Of a stretch of DNA of 64,000 nucleotides, positions 8,063-18,443 are shown one piece after another. Under the pieces are notes generated by a model. The model ran no database searches. It saw only the letters and a program-made list of their open reading frames with translations, and was not told the origin of the DNA. The stretch's first letter is position 1. The number at the start of each line of letters is the position of its first letter. Location of the stretch: contig BRXU01000073.1 in NCBI GenBank assembly GCA_030267565.1, forward strand, positions 82,302 to 146,301, in the 5' to 3' direction. The DNA is from Pleodorina starrii. Lineage: Eukaryota > Chlorophyta > Chlorophyceae > Chlamydomonadales > Volvocaceae. The position numbers and the translations under genes were made by a program.

Positions 8063-9865
8063 TCATCCCATCAAGCCCTTGCCATGGCCAAGCGCCGATT
8101 GCGCGCCCCGCACCACCACGAAGGCGTCGCGCAGATGGCTGCGGTCCAGGTTCGGCAGATCGGCCGGCGCCAGGTGGTTGCCCGGCCTTTCGCCCGCCCG
8201 GATCTGCGCGGCCTGGTTTTCCAGCCGCGCCGTCTGGATCAGGTCATAGGCCGCGATCAGGTCGGCCGCGCCACGCCCGCCGATGATGCCTGCCGCCTGC
8301 GCCTCGACCAGGCGGGCGCGGGTGTTGACGGGGGTCAGCCGCCCTTGCAGCGCATAGACCCGCGCCAGGTCGATCACCGGCACGACGCCGTTGTGCTTCA
8401 TGTCGATGCGGTTGCGGTACTGCCCCGAACGCGGCGTGGCGATGGTGCCGATCAGGCCCAGGGGCGGGCGGTGCTTCAGCGAATTCTCGATCATGTTGTA
8501 CAGAAAGATCGGCTTCTCGGCCGCCAGCGCAAGGGTGTTGTGCTGCAAGCCCGCCAGCAGCGCCGCATCCCCGCCGATGGCGCGCAGGTCGAACATGACC
8601 GAGGCCAGCATCTGCGCCTCGGGGTTCGGGTGGTCGATCCAGTCGCGGAAATAGCCCCGCCAGACCGCGCGCGGCTGGCGCCAGCGCGGGTTGGTCGCCA
8701 TCATGTCGCCGGGGCAATGGACATAGCCGCAGGCGTTCAGCCCGTCGCTGACGATGCGCGCAAGATCGGCGAACCATGGATGGTCCGGGTCGCAATCGTC
8801 GCCCAGGATCAGGCAGTTGTCCTGATCCGACAACCCGGTCTGTTCCTGCCGGCCCTGGCTGCCGCAGGCCGCCCACAGCCAGGGGCCGGGGGCGGGGCCC
8901 AGGTCCGCCTCGGCCAGGGCCAGCAGGCGGCGCGTCACCGCGTCGGCGATGTCGGTGATGGCCCGCGTGATCGCCTCGTGCCGGTAATTGGCGCCGACCA
9001 TCTGCACCAGCAGGCCGGGGATGCGCGCGGTCGCCGCCGCCATGCCCGCCACACCGGCGGCCTGGGCGATGTCGCGGATCACGGCGGAGGCCGACAGCGC
9101 CTGCACCCGCGTCAGGTCGGTCTGGCTGACCATGCCGACGAAGCGGCCCTGTTCCACCACCGGCAGGTGGCTGATGCGGCGTTCCAGCATGATGTTGAGC
9201 ACGTCATAGCCCAGTTCGGACGGCGACAGCGTGATCGGACCCGGCGTCATCACCTGGGCGATGGGGGTGTGCGGGTCGCGCCCCTCGGCCAGGACGCGGT
9301 TCGACATGTCGCGGATGGTGGCCAGCCCGACCAGCCGCCCGCCCTCGACCACGCCGATGCTGCCCGCGCCCGCGTCGCGCATGGCGCGGGCGGCCTCGAC
9401 GGCCGGGGTGTCGGGCGGGCAGCTGAGCGGCGGCTTGGCGCCGATCAGGTCGCCCACCTTCAGCACCGCCAGGTCGCTGGGCCGCGCCCCGCCCCGGTCG
9501 AAGAAGCGCGCGACCGCAGGCTGGCTGTCGATCAGCCGCATCAGTTCGTCGCGGGGCAGCATCAGGACGGTCGCGTCCGTGGTCACGGCGGCGGTGGTGA
9601 CGGCCAGGCCGTCGCGCAGCAGGCCCCGTTCGCCAAAGGAATTGCGGGGGCCCAGTTCCGACACGCAGTCGCCGCTGGCGTCCAGGATGCGCACCGCGCC
9701 GCTTTCGATCAGATAGATGCCCGGCAGCGCCTCGCCCTGGCGATAGATCACGCTGCCCGCGGGCCAGTGCCTGCGGCCGAAGGAACGGGCGACCCGCGCC
9801 CGTTCGTCCTGCGGCAGGCTGTCATAGGGATGGATCGTGGCGATGAAGTCGTCGATCCGGGACAT
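8063..9865 (-). CDS. cNMP-binding / CBS-pair / DUF294 nucleotidyltransferase-like protein
   Basis: A 600-residue cytosolic protein with these domains in order: cyclic-nucleotide-binding domain (about 20-130), two CBS repeats (about 150-270), a DUF294 putative nucleotidyltransferase (about 300-430) with the G-S-Q-G-R-x-E motif (CGSQGRQEQTGLSDQDN), and the DUF294 C-terminal helical domain (about 460-600). Proteins of this build commonly sit beside acetate/cation symporter genes and are thought to sense nucleotides; the reaction is not established. It lies 57 bases downstream of actP but behind a strong hairpin terminator, so it may have its own promoter or be read through only partly. Its stop overlaps the first possible start of the receiver gene. 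Confidence 0.92.
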   Translation of the reverse strand: MSRIDDFIATIHPYDSLPQDERARVARSFGRRHWPAGSVIYRQGEALPGIYLIESGAVRILDASGDCVSELGPRNSFGERGLLRDGLAVTTAAVTTDATVLMLPRDELMRLIDSQPAVARFFDRGGARPSDLAVLKVGDLIGAKPPLSCPPDTPAVEAARAMRDAGAGSIGVVEGGRLVGLATIRDMSNRVLAEGRDPHTPIAQVMTPGPITLSPSELGYDVLNIMLERRISHLPVVEQGRFVGMVSQTDLTRVQALSASAVIRDIAQAAGVAGMAAATARIPGLLVQMVGANYRHEAITRAITDIADAVTRRLLALAEADLGPAPGPWLWAACGSQGRQEQTGLSDQDNCLILGDDCDPDHPWFADLARIVSDGLNACGYVHCPGDMMATNPRWRQPRAVWRGYFRDWIDHPNPEAQMLASVMFDLRAIGGDAALLAGLQHNTLALAAEKPIFLYNMIENSLKHRPPLGLIGTIATPRSGQYRNRIDMKHNGVVPVIDLARVYALQGRLTPVNTRARLVEAQAAGIIGGRGAADLIAAYDLIQTARLENQAAQIRAGERPGNHLAPADLPNLDRSHLRDAFVVVRGAQSALGHGKGLMG

Positions 9866-9883
9866 GCCGGGCCTTTCTGCGGG

Positions 9884-9916
9884 AAAAAGGCCGCGCCCCC
9901 GGCCAGGGGGCGCGGC
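9884..9916 (-). terminator. Rho-independent terminator after actP
   Basis: On the minus strand an 11-bp perfect stem (GCCGCGCCCCC paired with GGGGGCGCGGC, 5-base loop) is followed by CTTTTTCC. It begins 7 bases after the actP stop, so it should end or attenuate the DUF485-actP transcript before the DUF294 gene. Confidence 0.85.
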
Positions 9917-9922
9917 AGGGTT

Positions 9923-11644
9923 TCAGTGGGACGAGGCCTCGGCCGCGCCGATGCCGGTCTCGGACCGCACCTGCTGGGCCAGGAAGCCCGCGCGGTCGAT
10001 GCGCGCGCGACGGCCATTGTCCAGCTTCGACACGATCCAGATCGTCAGGAACGCCGCCGTCATGGAAAACAGCGCCGGCGAGGTATAGGGGAACGGTGCC
10101 GATCCGACCGGATTGCCCATCGTCGCCTCCCAGACCGAGGGAGAGACCACGGTCAGCCCGACCGACAGCGCCAGACCGACGAAGCCGCCGATCACCGCGC
10201 CCCAGGTGGTGCAGTCCTTCCACAGCACCGACATGAACAGCACCGGGAAGTTGGCCGATGCGGCGACCGCGAAGGCCAGCGACACCATGAAGGCGATGTT
10301 CTGGTTCTGGAAGGCGATCCCCAGGATCACCGCCAGCGCGCCCAGGCACAGCGTCGTGATGCGCGACACCCGCAGTTCGGACGCGCTGTCGGCGGCGCCC
10401 TTCTTGAAGACCGTGGAATACAGGTCGTGGCTGACCGCCGAGGCGCCCGACAGCGTCAGCCCGGCCACCACCGCCAGGATGGTCGCGAAGGCCACGGCCG
10501 AGATGAAGCCCAGGAAGATGTTGCCGCCGACCGCATGGGCCAGATGCACCGCCGCCATGTTGTTGCCGCCGACCAGCTTGCCCTCGGCATCCAGGAAGTC
10601 CGGGTTGGTCAGCACCAGGGTGATGGCGCCGAAGCCGATGACGAAGGTCAGCAGATAGAAGTATCCGATCCAGCCGGTCGCCCACATCACCGACTTGCGC
10701 GCTTCCTTGGCGCTCGGCACGGTGAAGAAGCGCATCAGGATATGCGGCAGGCCCGCCGTGCCGAACATCAGCGCCATGCCGAAGCTGATGGCCGAGATCG
10801 GATCCTTGATGAAGGTGCCCGGCCCCATGATCGCCTGCCCTGCGGCTGCGGCGGATTCGGGCGTAGCGTCGGGGGCTGCGGCGGCCAGGTCGGTCTTGAC
10901 GCGCACCGCGTCGGCAAACATCGCCTCGGGCGAGAAGCCGTATTTCCACAGCACCATGAAGGACATGAAGGACGCGCCCGCCAGCAGCAGGCAGGCCTTG
11001 ATGATCTGCACCCAGGTCGTCGCGGTCATGCCGCCGAACAGCACATAGACCATCATCAGGACGCCGACGATGACCACCGCGATCCAGTAGTCCAGGCCGA
11101 ACAGCAGCTGGATCAGCGACCCCGCGCCGACCATCTGCGCGATCAGGTAGAAGGCCACCACGACCAGCGTGCCCGACGCCGCGAACACCCGCACTGGCGT
11201 CTGCGCGAACCGGAAGGCCGCAACGTCGGCAAAGGTGAACTTGCCCAGGTTCCTCAGCCGCTCGGCCATCAGGAAGGTCAGGATCGGCCAGCCGACCAGG
11301 AAGCCGATGGAATAGATCAGCCCGTCATAGCCCGAGACCATGACCGCAGCCGAAATCCCCAGGAAGGACGCCGCCGACATATAGTCCCCGGCGATGGCCA
11401 GCCCGTTCTGGAAGCCGGTGATGCCGCCGCCGGCGGTATAGAAATCGGCGGCCGACTTGGTCTTCGAGGCCGCCCATTTGGTGATGTAAAGCGTGCCGGC
11501 CACGAAGACGGCGAACATGGCGATGGCGGTCCAGTTCGTCGCCTGCTTGGCGCCCCCCTGGATCACGTCGGCGGCCAGGGACGCACCCGGCGCCAGCATC
11601 AGCATCGCAAGGGCGCCTGCGCCCGAAAGTGTACGGTTCATCAT
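9923..11644 (-). CDS. actP: Cation/acetate symporter ActP
   Basis: A 573-residue sodium:solute symporter family protein that brings acetate and other short carboxylates across the inner membrane with a cation. An N-terminal hydrophobic leader ([14 protein letters not shown]) is followed by about thirteen membrane segments. [32 protein letters not shown] and the conserved GMTATTWVQ region are typical of ActP. The ATG overlaps the TGA of the DUF485 gene (ATGA), the usual coupled pair. Together with acs upstream it forms an acetate scavenging unit. The second ATG (11641) is an equally possible start. Confidence 0.95.
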   Translation of the reverse strand: MMNRTLSGAGALAMLMLAPGASLAADVIQGGAKQATNWTAIAMFAVFVAGTLYITKWAASKTKSAADFYTAGGGITGFQNGLAIAGDYMSAASFLGISAAVMVSGYDGLIYSIGFLVGWPILTFLMAERLRNLGKFTFADVAAFRFAQTPVRVFAASGTLVVVAFYLIAQMVGAGSLIQLLFGLDYWIAVVIVGVLMMVYVLFGGMTATTWVQIIKACLLLAGASFMSFMVLWKYGFSPEAMFADAVRVKTDLAAAAPDATPESAAAAGQAIMGPGTFIKDPISAISFGMALMFGTAGLPHILMRFFTVPSAKEARKSVMWATGWIGYFYLLTFVIGFGAITLVLTNPDFLDAEGKLVGGNNMAAVHLAHAVGGNIFLGFISAVAFATILAVVAGLTLSGASAVSHDLYSTVFKKGAADSASELRVSRITTLCLGALAVILGIAFQNQNIAFMVSLAFAVAASANFPVLFMSVLWKDCTTWGAVIGGFVGLALSVGLTVVSPSVWEATMGNPVGSAPFPYTSPALFSMTAAFLTIWIVSKLDNGRRARIDRAGFLAQQVRSETGIGAAEASSH

Positions 11645-11946
11645 CAGCGCCCCTGCTTGATCTGGTCGCTCAGCGCGTCGAATTCGCTGTTCGCGCGGCG
11701 AACATAGATGGCGGTCACGACGATGGTGAAGATGATCACGCCAAAGCCGATCGGGATCCCCCAGGTCATCACGCCGCTGCCGATGCGGGCCGACAGCAGG
11801 TCCTTGTTGAAGGCGATCAGCAGGATATAGCCGTAATAGACCACCAGCATGGAGATGGTCAGGGTCCAGCCAAAGCGCGACCGGGTCGTTTTCAATCTCT
11901 GATAGCTTGGACTTGCGGCGATCCGTTCCGCCAAATTCTGTTCCAT
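11644..11946 (-). CDS. DUF485 small membrane protein
   Basis: A 100-residue inner-membrane protein with two hydrophobic segments ([15 protein letters not shown] and [19 protein letters not shown]). It belongs to DUF485, the partner almost always encoded just before actP and thought to aid the symporter. The ATG at 11946 has AGGAGGTG 6-13 bases upstream. Its stop overlaps the actP start. The 177 bases between it and acs contain a hairpin, ctgcgggc...gcccgcag (12066-12088), without a T run. Confidence 0.93.
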   Translation of the reverse strand: MEQNLAERIAASPSYQRLKTTRSRFGWTLTISMLVVYYGYILLIAFNKDLLSARIGSGVMTWGIPIGFGVIIFTIVVTAIYVRRANSEFDALSDQIKQGR

Positions 11947-12123
11947 GGGCTGGCACCTCCTCTGCCAATCATGTCGGTCCGTCCGCCGGCTCAGGGCATC
12001 GGTGGACGAGGTCTGCGCGCGTAGGACGGTCGCGGCCGGCCCATCGCAGGCAAGCCGGACCCGGTCTGCGGGCAAGGTGCGCCCGCAGGGATGGTTCTCT
12101 CGGAATGGGACGGGCTGGCTGCC

Positions 12124-14079
12124 CTACCCCCTGTTCATCCTGTTTTCGATGAGTTCGTCGACGACGGCGGGTTCGGCGAGGGTGGATGTGTCGCCCAGTG
12201 CGCCGTAGTCGTTTTCGGCGATCTTGCGCAGGATGCGGCGCATGATCTTGCCCGAGCGGGTCTTGGGCAGGCCCGGGGCCCACTGGATCAGATCGGGCTT
12301 GGCGATCGGGCCGATCTCGGTCCTGACCCATTTCTCAAGCTCGGCGCGCAGCGCGTCGCTGGGCTCGATGCCGTTCATCAGCGTGACATAGGCATAGATG
12401 CCCTGCCCCTTCAGCGGATGCGGATAGCCCACCACGGCGGCCTCGGCGACCTTCTCATGTGCGACCAGCGCCGATTCCACCTCGGCCGTGCCCATCCGGT
12501 GGCCCGAGACGTTGATCACGTCGTCGACCCGGCCGGTGATCCAGTAGTACCCGTCCTCGTCGCGCCGGCAGCCGTCGCCGGTGAAGTAGTAACCCGGATA
12601 TTGCTGGAAATAGGCCTCCTCGAAGCGCTGGTGGTCGCCCCACAGCGTGCGCATCTGCCCGGGCCAGCTGTCAGCGATGCACAAGACGCCCTCGGCCGGG
12701 TTGCCCTCCTGCACCGCGCCGGTCTGGGCGTCCAGCACCGCGGGACGCACGCCGAAGAAGGGCAGCGTCGCGGCACCCGGCTTCGTCTCGATCGCGCCGG
12801 GGATCGAGGTGATCATGTGCCCGCCGGTCTCGGTCTGCCAGAACGTGTCCACGATCGGGCAGCGGCCCTGGCCGACGTGCCGGTCGTACCAGTTCCAGGC
12901 CTCGGGGTTGATCGGCTCGCCGACCGAGCCGAGGACGCGCAGGCTGGAGAGGTCGTATTTCTCGACCCATTCCGGCCCCTGCCCCATCAGCGAGCGGATC
13001 GCGGTCGGCGCGGTGTAGAACTGCGTCACCTTGTGCTTTTCGCAGACCGCCCAGAACCGGCCCGGGTCGGGAAAGTTCGGCACGCCCTCGAACATCACGG
13101 TGGTCGCGCCGTTGGCCAGGGGCCCATAGACGATATAGCTGTGGCCGGTGACCCAGCCCACGTCCGCCGTGCACCAGAAGACGTCGCCGTCCTTGTAGTC
13201 GAAGACGTATTGATGCGTCATCGCGGCATAGACCAGATAGCCGCCGGTCGTGTGCACCACCCCCTTGGGACGGCCGGTCGAGCCCGAGGTGTAAAGGATG
13301 AACAGCGGATCCTCGGCCCCCATCGGGCGGGGCGGGCAGTCCGGGCTGACCTCCTCCATCAGGCGCAGCACGTCCACGTCGCGGCCCTCGATCCAGGTGG
13401 TCTGGTCGCCGGTGTGCTTGACGACCAGGCAGCGCACCTTGTCCGAACAGTGCAGCAGCGCCGCATCGGTGTTCGACTTCAGCGCGGTGCGCCGGCCGCC
13501 GCGCGGCGCGGTGTCGGCGGTGATGACCAGTTTCGCGCCGCAATCGTTGATGCGGTTGGCCAGCGCGTCGGGCGAGAAGCCCGCGAAGACGATGGAATGG
13601 ATCGCCCCGATCCGCGCGCAGGCCAGCATGGCATAGGCCGCCTCGGGGATCATCGGCATGTAGATCACCACCCGGTCGCCGCGCATGACGCCCTGGGACA
13701 GCAGCACGTTGGCCAGGCGGTTCACCTTGTCGGAAAGCTCGGCATAGGTGATGTGGCGCGCGGGCGTCTCGGGATCGTCGGGCTCGAAGATGATCGCGGT
13801 CTGGCCCGCGCGTTTGGGCAGGTGGCGGTCGATGCAGTTGACCGAGGCGTTCAGCACCCCGTCCTCGAACCACTTGATCGAGACCCGGCCCAGGGTGAAA
13901 TCGGTGTTCTTGACCTTGGCATAGGGCTCGATCCAGTCGATCCGCCGGCCCTCGCGCCCCCAGAACCCCTCCGGGTCCGAAATCGATTCGTCATAAAGCC
14001 GCGCATAGTCGGAAGGACCCACATGCGCTCCCTCAAAACCAGGCGGAATCGGATGTTTTTCAACTGTTTCTGTGGTCAT
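12124..14079 (-). CDS. acs: Acetyl-CoA synthetase (AMP-forming)
   Basis: A 651-residue enzyme that turns acetate, ATP and CoA into acetyl-CoA through acetyl-AMP, in the cytosol. The signature [12 protein letters not shown] (AMP-binding P-loop), [30 protein letters not shown] and the C-terminal [11 protein letters not shown] are all present. K611 in the last is the lysine that is acetylated to switch the enzyme off in other bacteria. Length is normal. It leads the minus-strand acetate locus with DUF485-actP. The ATG is preceded by GAGGGGAG. Confidence 0.97.
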   Translation of the reverse strand: MTTETVEKHPIPPGFEGAHVGPSDYARLYDESISDPEGFWGREGRRIDWIEPYAKVKNTDFTLGRVSIKWFEDGVLNASVNCIDRHLPKRAGQTAIIFEPDDPETPARHITYAELSDKVNRLANVLLSQGVMRGDRVVIYMPMIPEAAYAMLACARIGAIHSIVFAGFSPDALANRINDCGAKLVITADTAPRGGRRTALKSNTDAALLHCSDKVRCLVVKHTGDQTTWIEGRDVDVLRLMEEVSPDCPPRPMGAEDPLFILYTSGSTGRPKGVVHTTGGYLVYAAMTHQYVFDYKDGDVFWCTADVGWVTGHSYIVYGPLANGATTVMFEGVPNFPDPGRFWAVCEKHKVTQFYTAPTAIRSLMGQGPEWVEKYDLSSLRVLGSVGEPINPEAWNWYDRHVGQGRCPIVDTFWQTETGGHMITSIPGAIETKPGAATLPFFGVRPAVLDAQTGAVQEGNPAEGVLCIADSWPGQMRTLWGDHQRFEEAYFQQYPGYYFTGDGCRRDEDGYYWITGRVDDVINVSGHRMGTAEVESALVAHEKVAEAAVVGYPHPLKGQGIYAYVTLMNGIEPSDALRAELEKWVRTEIGPIAKPDLIQWAPGLPKTRSGKIMRRILRKIAENDYGALGDTSTLAEPAVVDELIENRMNRG

Positions 14080-14446
14080 GCTCCCCTCCTCGATAACGCG
14101 ACCGCTTCCCTGTCCTGCGTTTAGGACTGGTGTTAATAGTTACGCTATATATCACTTAACTCATTATTTTGCAGAAAAAATTCTGTTAATTTATTTACCA
14201 GATTAATGCTGATCGTGTAAATAGTTTACTTTCCACCCGGGTTGCCGTCTTGACCGGCCGCAAGGCGCATCGCATTGGCCGCACCGCAGTCCGCAACGAT
14301 CTTCGATGGACCATCTCCTGTGGAGCGTCCCGCCAGCGTATCGCCTTTGCGCGGATCGGGATCGTCGCCTCAGGATGGCCGGTGCCGGGCCTGCCGGCCT
14401 TGACACCAGATGCCGCACGCAGGGCACGTGTCGTCGATGTCTCTTT
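14080..14446. promoter_or_regulatory. acs upstream region, with an AT-rich core
   Basis: These 367 bases separate acs from ubiV, both on the minus strand, and must hold the acs promoter. Bases 14130-14235 are far more AT-rich than anything around them. They include the inverted repeat GTAAA-tag-TTTAC (14217-14229). The rest, 14250-14446, shows no gene or clear site. I cannot place -35/-10 boxes with confidence. Confidence 0.5.
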
Positions 14447-15337
14447 TCACAGGGTCCGGCGCAGGCCTGGTGCGCCGGCCAGAAAGCCGTCGGCGAACGC
14501 CGCTCCGGGAAGCAAGGCTTGCAGCCGTGCCACCGCCTCGGCCTGCGCGCTGCGCTGTTTCACGAGATCGTCATACAGCCGCACCACGGCCTTAAAATTC
14601 CCCGTCTGCGGCGACAGCCGGACCGCACTGACGCCGATTCCGGCCAGTTCCGCAATCTGGCCGGCGACGGTGCTGTGCGCATGGCCAAGGGTCTGGACAC
14701 CGTTCACCGTCAAGAACCGCCGGCCGTCCAGCGTTTCCACGTCGCGGCCATCGGGATCCTCGCCGCAGACGAACTGGCAGCTGTCCTTGGACCGGTCGTG
14801 CAGCCGGGCGTGATAGCAGCGCCCCGAGATCGCAAGCGGCGCGCGGCCATGGCCCCAGACCTCGACCGCGACGCCCGCCGCCCGCCCCGCCCGAGCCAGC
14901 ACCGCGACCGAGGACAGCGGCAGTTCCGGCGGCAGGCAGATCCGCGTGGCGCCCTTGCGCGCCAGCCATTCCAGCGTCGCCTCGTTATAGACGTTGACCG
15001 TGGGGCCGACCTGGAAGGGTGCCCCCTCGGGAAGGTGGCGCAGCGCGCCCAGGTCCGCGATCTCGACAGGGATTCCGGCGTCGAACAGGTAGGCGGTCTG
15101 GCGGCGTTCACGACGCAGCGTGATCAGCGCCAGGGTCGACAGCGCCACATCCTTGCCCGCCGCCAGCAGGCATTCGACCGCGCCGGGAATCTCGTCCTGC
15201 CAGAACGGCAGGCGCTTCGAACAGACCCATTCGCCGATCACCACGCGGCGCGCGGGGCTGGCGGCGAGGTCGCGATAGAAATCCCGCACCGTCTCGGCGG
15301 TCCAGAAGAAGGCGATCGGGCCGATGGTGATATCCAT
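14447..15337 (-). CDS. ubiV: UbiV, O2-independent ubiquinone hydroxylation (U32 family)
   Basis: A 296-residue U32-family protein. UbiV pairs with UbiU to hydroxylate ubiquinone precursors without oxygen, using a 4Fe-4S cluster. The cysteines expected for the cluster are visible: one in EWVCSKRLPFW near the N-terminus and three in GRCYHARLHDRSKDSCQFVCG. It is the last gene of a tight minus-strand unit, ubiT-ubiU-ubiV, with 2-3 base gaps. The divergent ubiD-ubiX operon supplies the decarboxylation step. The FNR/NnrR-like site upstream of ubiT suggests induction under anoxia or denitrification. Confidence 0.93.
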   Translation of the reverse strand: MDITIGPIAFFWTAETVRDFYRDLAASPARRVVIGEWVCSKRLPFWQDEIPGAVECLLAAGKDVALSTLALITLRRERRQTAYLFDAGIPVEIADLGALRHLPEGAPFQVGPTVNVYNEATLEWLARKGATRICLPPELPLSSVAVLARAGRAAGVAVEVWGHGRAPLAISGRCYHARLHDRSKDSCQFVCGEDPDGRDVETLDGRRFLTVNGVQTLGHAHSTVAGQIAELAGIGVSAVRLSPQTGNFKAVVRLYDDLVKQRSAQAEAVARLQALLPGAAFADGFLAGAPGLRRTL

Positions 15338-15340
15338 GAT

Positions 15341-16339
15341 CTACCTCCAGGTCTTTGCATAGGCGCCGGTGGTGGCGGACTGGCCCTCGGTCAGTTTGGC
15401 CAGCAGCCCGGCAGGCATCGGCGCGCCTGCCTCGGCCGCCTCGACCGCGGCGCGGAAGGCGCGGACCACCTGCGCGACATAGGCGCGGGACCGCTGCCGC
15501 CCCTCGATCTTCAGCGCGGTGACGCCCGCCTTTTGCAGCCGGGGGATCAGTTCGGTCGCATCCAGGCTGACCGGATCCTCGAAGATATGGCCGGTCTGGA
15601 CCGGGCCGGTTTCGGTCGCGGGCGCGGTGAAGCAGCCCTTGCAGAGCGTCGGATAGGGCGCCGGCGCGCCTTTCGGCGTGCGGTGGATCAGCAGCCCGCC
15701 CAGCCGCGCCTCGTTATGGCCCGACACCTCGTCATAGACGACATGGCTGGCGGGCGAGCAGACGCCGTTCATGTTGGGCGACAGGCCGGTGGCCCAGGAC
15801 GACAGCGAACAGCGCCCCTCGGCCATCACGCACAACCCGCCGAAGACGAAGACCTCGGTCTCGATGTCGATCTCGCGGTTGATGGCGGTGATCTCCTCGA
15901 CCGTCAGCACGCGGGGCAGGACCACGCGGCGGATGCCGAAAGCCTCGGCATAGAAGTTGATCGCATCCGGGTTGGCGGCTGCGGCCTGCACGGACAGGTG
16001 CAGGCGCAGATCCGGGTGGGCTTCGGCGGCGTGCGCCAGCAGGCCGGGATCGGCCAGGATCACCGCATGGGCGCCCGCCCGACGGGCGTCGGCGACCGCG
16101 CGATGCCACAGCGCCTGTTCGCCCGCGCGGGGGAATGTGTTGATGGCGACCAGCACGCGCGCGCCCCGCGACCGGGCATAGGCAACGCCCTCTGCCATCT
16201 CGGGGCGAGAAAAGTTCAGGCCGGGAAAGTTCCGCGCATTCGTCTCGTCGGCAAAGCCGCAATAGACGGTATGCGCCCCCGCATCCACCGCCGCCCGCAA
16301 GGCCGCGGGCGTGCCCGCCGGGCAGACCAGTTCCATCAT
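15341..16339 (-). CDS. ubiU: UbiU, O2-independent ubiquinone hydroxylation (U32 family)
   Basis: A 332-residue U32-family protein and partner of UbiV in oxygen-independent ring hydroxylation. The N-terminal MELVCPAGTPAALRAAVDAG is typical of the family. The four likely cluster cysteines are in GGLCVMAEGRCSLS, NGVCSPASH and LCKGCF. The start is at tandem ATGs (16339, 16336) only 2 bases after the ubiT stop, so translation is probably coupled. A longer in-frame start at 16411 would overlap ubiT by 70 bases and is rejected. Confidence 0.94.
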   Translation of the reverse strand: MMELVCPAGTPAALRAAVDAGAHTVYCGFADETNARNFPGLNFSRPEMAEGVAYARSRGARVLVAINTFPRAGEQALWHRAVADARRAGAHAVILADPGLLAHAAEAHPDLRLHLSVQAAAANPDAINFYAEAFGIRRVVLPRVLTVEEITAINREIDIETEVFVFGGLCVMAEGRCSLSSWATGLSPNMNGVCSPASHVVYDEVSGHNEARLGGLLIHRTPKGAPAPYPTLCKGCFTAPATETGPVQTGHIFEDPVSLDATELIPRLQKAGVTALKIEGRQRSRAYVAQVVRAFRAAVEAAEAGAPMPAGLLAKLTEGQSATTGAYAKTWR

Positions 16340-16341
16340 CG

Positions 16342-16869
16342 TCACACCTCTTGTCGGGAAAGCACGTATCCGCTGCGCCGGGCGGCCAGGGCCAGGGCGC
16401 GCCGCAGCCATCCGTCCAGCGGAGGGGAAAACAGCGCAGCCAGTTCCCCGGTCAGGTCCAGTTCGGCATCGTCCAGCGCATTGCGCAGCGCCAGCACGGC
16501 CGACGTGTCCCCGGCAATCGCCAGATCGCCCGAGAAGAACAGCGCATCGCCGTCATCCGCGCCGTGCAGCATCGCCAGGAAGGCGGCAAGCCGGCCCCGG
16601 ATCGCCGCGTCATGGGCGGGCGGGGGCGCGCCGCGCGCAGTGGCGGTCAGCCGCCGCCGCTGCGGCTCCATCAGCAGCAGGAAGGGGCCGTCCGTCACGT
16701 CGATCAGAAAGCGCGCGGCCCCATACGGGCCAAGGCGCGACAGGATCGCGGGGTTCTGCCGGGCGATCCGGCGCAGAAGCGCGGTCAAGGCAAGACCCGC
16801 AAGGGACGGCGAAAACGGCGGCACGGGCAGCCGCCTCAGCAGCGGCGGAAGGGGACGCGGAGGGTTCAT
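16342..16869 (-). CDS. ubiT: UbiT, SCP2-domain lipid-binding accessory factor
   Basis: A 175-residue protein with an SCP2-like sterol-carrier fold (central region LGPYGAARFLIDVTDGPFLL and ALFFSGDLAIAGDTSAVLAL). UbiT is required for anaerobic ubiquinone synthesis and is thought to bind lipid precursors for UbiU-UbiV. It is the first gene of the ubiTUV unit, and its start faces the ubiD start across 83 bases containing the TTGAC-N4-GTCAA site. The N-terminus is proline- and arginine-rich rather than a signal peptide. Confidence 0.9.
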   Translation of the reverse strand: MNPPRPLPPLLRRLPVPPFSPSLAGLALTALLRRIARQNPAILSRLGPYGAARFLIDVTDGPFLLLMEPQRRRLTATARGAPPPAHDAAIRGRLAAFLAMLHGADDGDALFFSGDLAIAGDTSAVLALRNALDDAELDLTGELAALFSPPLDGWLRRALALAARRSGYVLSRQEV

Positions 16870-16903
16870 GCCAAGGGTCTAGCCCGGCAAAAACCTCCGT
16901 CAC

Positions 16904-16917
16904 TTGACCATCGTCAA
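16904..16917. promoter_or_regulatory. FNR/NnrR-type palindrome in the ubiT/ubiD divergent promoter
   Basis: TTGACCATCGTCAA is a perfect 5+4+5 palindrome. It fits the CRP/FNR-family half-site TTGAC and is closest to the NnrR (nitric-oxide-responsive) and FnrP sites of Paracoccus. It lies 35 bases from the ubiT start and 36 bases from the ubiD start, so it could control both directions. Which regulator binds cannot be told from sequence. Confidence 0.75.
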
Positions 16918-16952
16918 GACTCGCGCCGATTTCCGGGATTAGGAAGCGCCCC

Positions 16953-18443
16953 ATGATCCTGTCCCAGCCGTCCCTGCGCAGTCTTCCCCCGTTTCCCGAC
17001 CTGCGAGCCTTTCTGGCCTTTGTGGAGGGCCGTGGCGATCTGGCGCGCATCGATGCGCCGGTGTCCCTGCGGCACGAGATGACGGCCGTCCAGCTTGCCG
17101 CCCTGCGCCGCAGGGGTCCGGTCTTGCGGTTCGACGCGCATGACGGGCCCGCGATCCCGGTGATCGGCAATCTGTTCGGCACGCGCGAACGCGTCGCCGC
17201 AGGCCTTGGCCTGACGCCCGATCAGATTCCGGCCTTCGGGGATTTCCTCGCGGACCTGCGCAGTCCCACGCCGCCCCGAGGGATGCGCGATGCCTGGTCG
17301 CGCTGGCCCATGGTGCGCGCGGCGCTGTCCGCACGGCCCGCCATCCTGCGCCACGCCCCCGTGCAGCAGGACGACCTGCCGGGGCTTGACGCGCTGCCCG
17401 TGCAGACGCCCTGGCCCGGCGATGCCGGTCCGCTGATCACCTGGCCGGTGGTGCTGACCCGCCCGCACGGGACCGGCGCCGAGGATACGGCGGATTACAA
17501 CCTGGGCGTCTATCGCGCGCAGGTGCTGGGCCCCGACCGGCTGATCATGCGCTGGCTGGCCCATCGCGGCGGCGCGGCGCATCACCGCACATGGCTGCGC
17601 GCGGGCGAACCGATGCCGGTCGCCGTCGCGCTTGGCGCCGATCCGGCGCTGCTGCTGGCCGCTGCCCTGCCGCTGCCGGAAACCGTCTCGGAACTGGGCT
17701 TTTCCGGCGTGCTGCGCGGCCGGCGGACGGACCTGGTCGCGGCCCGGACCGTGCCGCTGATGGTGCCCGCCCATGCCGAGATCGTCATCGAAGGCTGGAT
17801 CCATCCCGGCGAGACCGCGCCCGAAGGCCCCTTCGGCGATCACACCGGCTATTACAACGCGGTCGAGCCCTTCCCGGTCATGCGCGTCGGAGCGATCACC
17901 TGCCGCCGCGATCCGATCTATCTGTCCACCGTGACGGGCCGTCCGCCCGACGAACCCTCGGTCATCGGCGAGGTGTTCAACGACCTGGCCCTGCCGGTGA
18001 TCCGCGCCCAGATCCCCGAGGTCCGCGACCTGTGGCTGCCCGCCGCCGCCTGTTCCTATCGCATGGCCGTGGTCGGCATCGACAAGCGCTATCCCGGCCA
18101 GGCCCGGCGGGTGATGATGGCGCTGTGGGGGATGCTGCCGCAGTTCTGCTATACCAAGATGATCGTGGTGGTGGACGGCGACATCGACATCCGCAACTGG
18201 GACGATATCGCCTGGGCGCTGGCCACGCGCATGGATCCGGCGCGCGACGTGATGGTGATCGACCGCACCCCGATGGATTACCTCGACTTCGCCTCGCCGC
18301 TGGAAGGGCTGGCGGGCAAGATCGGGCTGGATGCGACCACCAAGATCGGGACCGAGACCGCCCGCGACTGGGGCACGGTCATGGCGCTGGACCCGGCGCA
18401 TGAGGCGCGGGCCGAGGCGCTGCTGGCGGGGATCCTGCCATGA
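16953..18443 (+). CDS. ubiD: UbiD, 3-polyprenyl-4-hydroxybenzoate decarboxylase
   Basis: A 496-residue prenylated-FMN-dependent decarboxylase that removes the carboxyl group of the ubiquinone precursor. NLFGTRERVAAGLG near the N-terminus and APEGPFGDHTGYYNAVEPFP at about residue 289 are conserved in UbiD. The latter surrounds the manganese/prFMN site. Length matches the family. It overlaps ubiX by 4 bases (ATGA), and UbiX makes the cofactor UbiD needs. Transcription probably starts from the divergent promoter with the FNR/NnrR-like site. Confidence 0.95.
   Translation: MILSQPSLRSLPPFPDLRAFLAFVEGRGDLARIDAPVSLRHEMTAVQLAALRRRGPVLRFDAHDGPAIPVIGNLFGTRERVAAGLGLTPDQIPAFGDFLADLRSPTPPRGMRDAWSRWPMVRAALSARPAILRHAPVQQDDLPGLDALPVQTPWPGDAGPLITWPVVLTRPHGTGAEDTADYNLGVYRAQVLGPDRLIMRWLAHRGGAAHHRTWLRAGEPMPVAVALGADPALLLAAALPLPETVSELGFSGVLRGRRTDLVAARTVPLMVPAHAEIVIEGWIHPGETAPEGPFGDHTGYYNAVEPFPVMRVGAITCRRDPIYLSTVTGRPPDEPSVIGEVFNDLALPVIRAQIPEVRDLWLPAAACSYRMAVVGIDKRYPGQARRVMMALWGMLPQFCYTKMIVVVDGDIDIRNWDDIAWALATRMDPARDVMVIDRTPMDYLDFASPLEGLAGKIGLDATTKIGTETARDWGTVMALDPAHEARAEALLAGILP

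Noticed and set aside
8084..11707. Open frame of 1207 codons on the plus strand
   Set aside because: It is antisense to the DUF294 and actP genes, rich in Gln, His, Arg and Gly as expected of a high-GC shadow, and matches no family.
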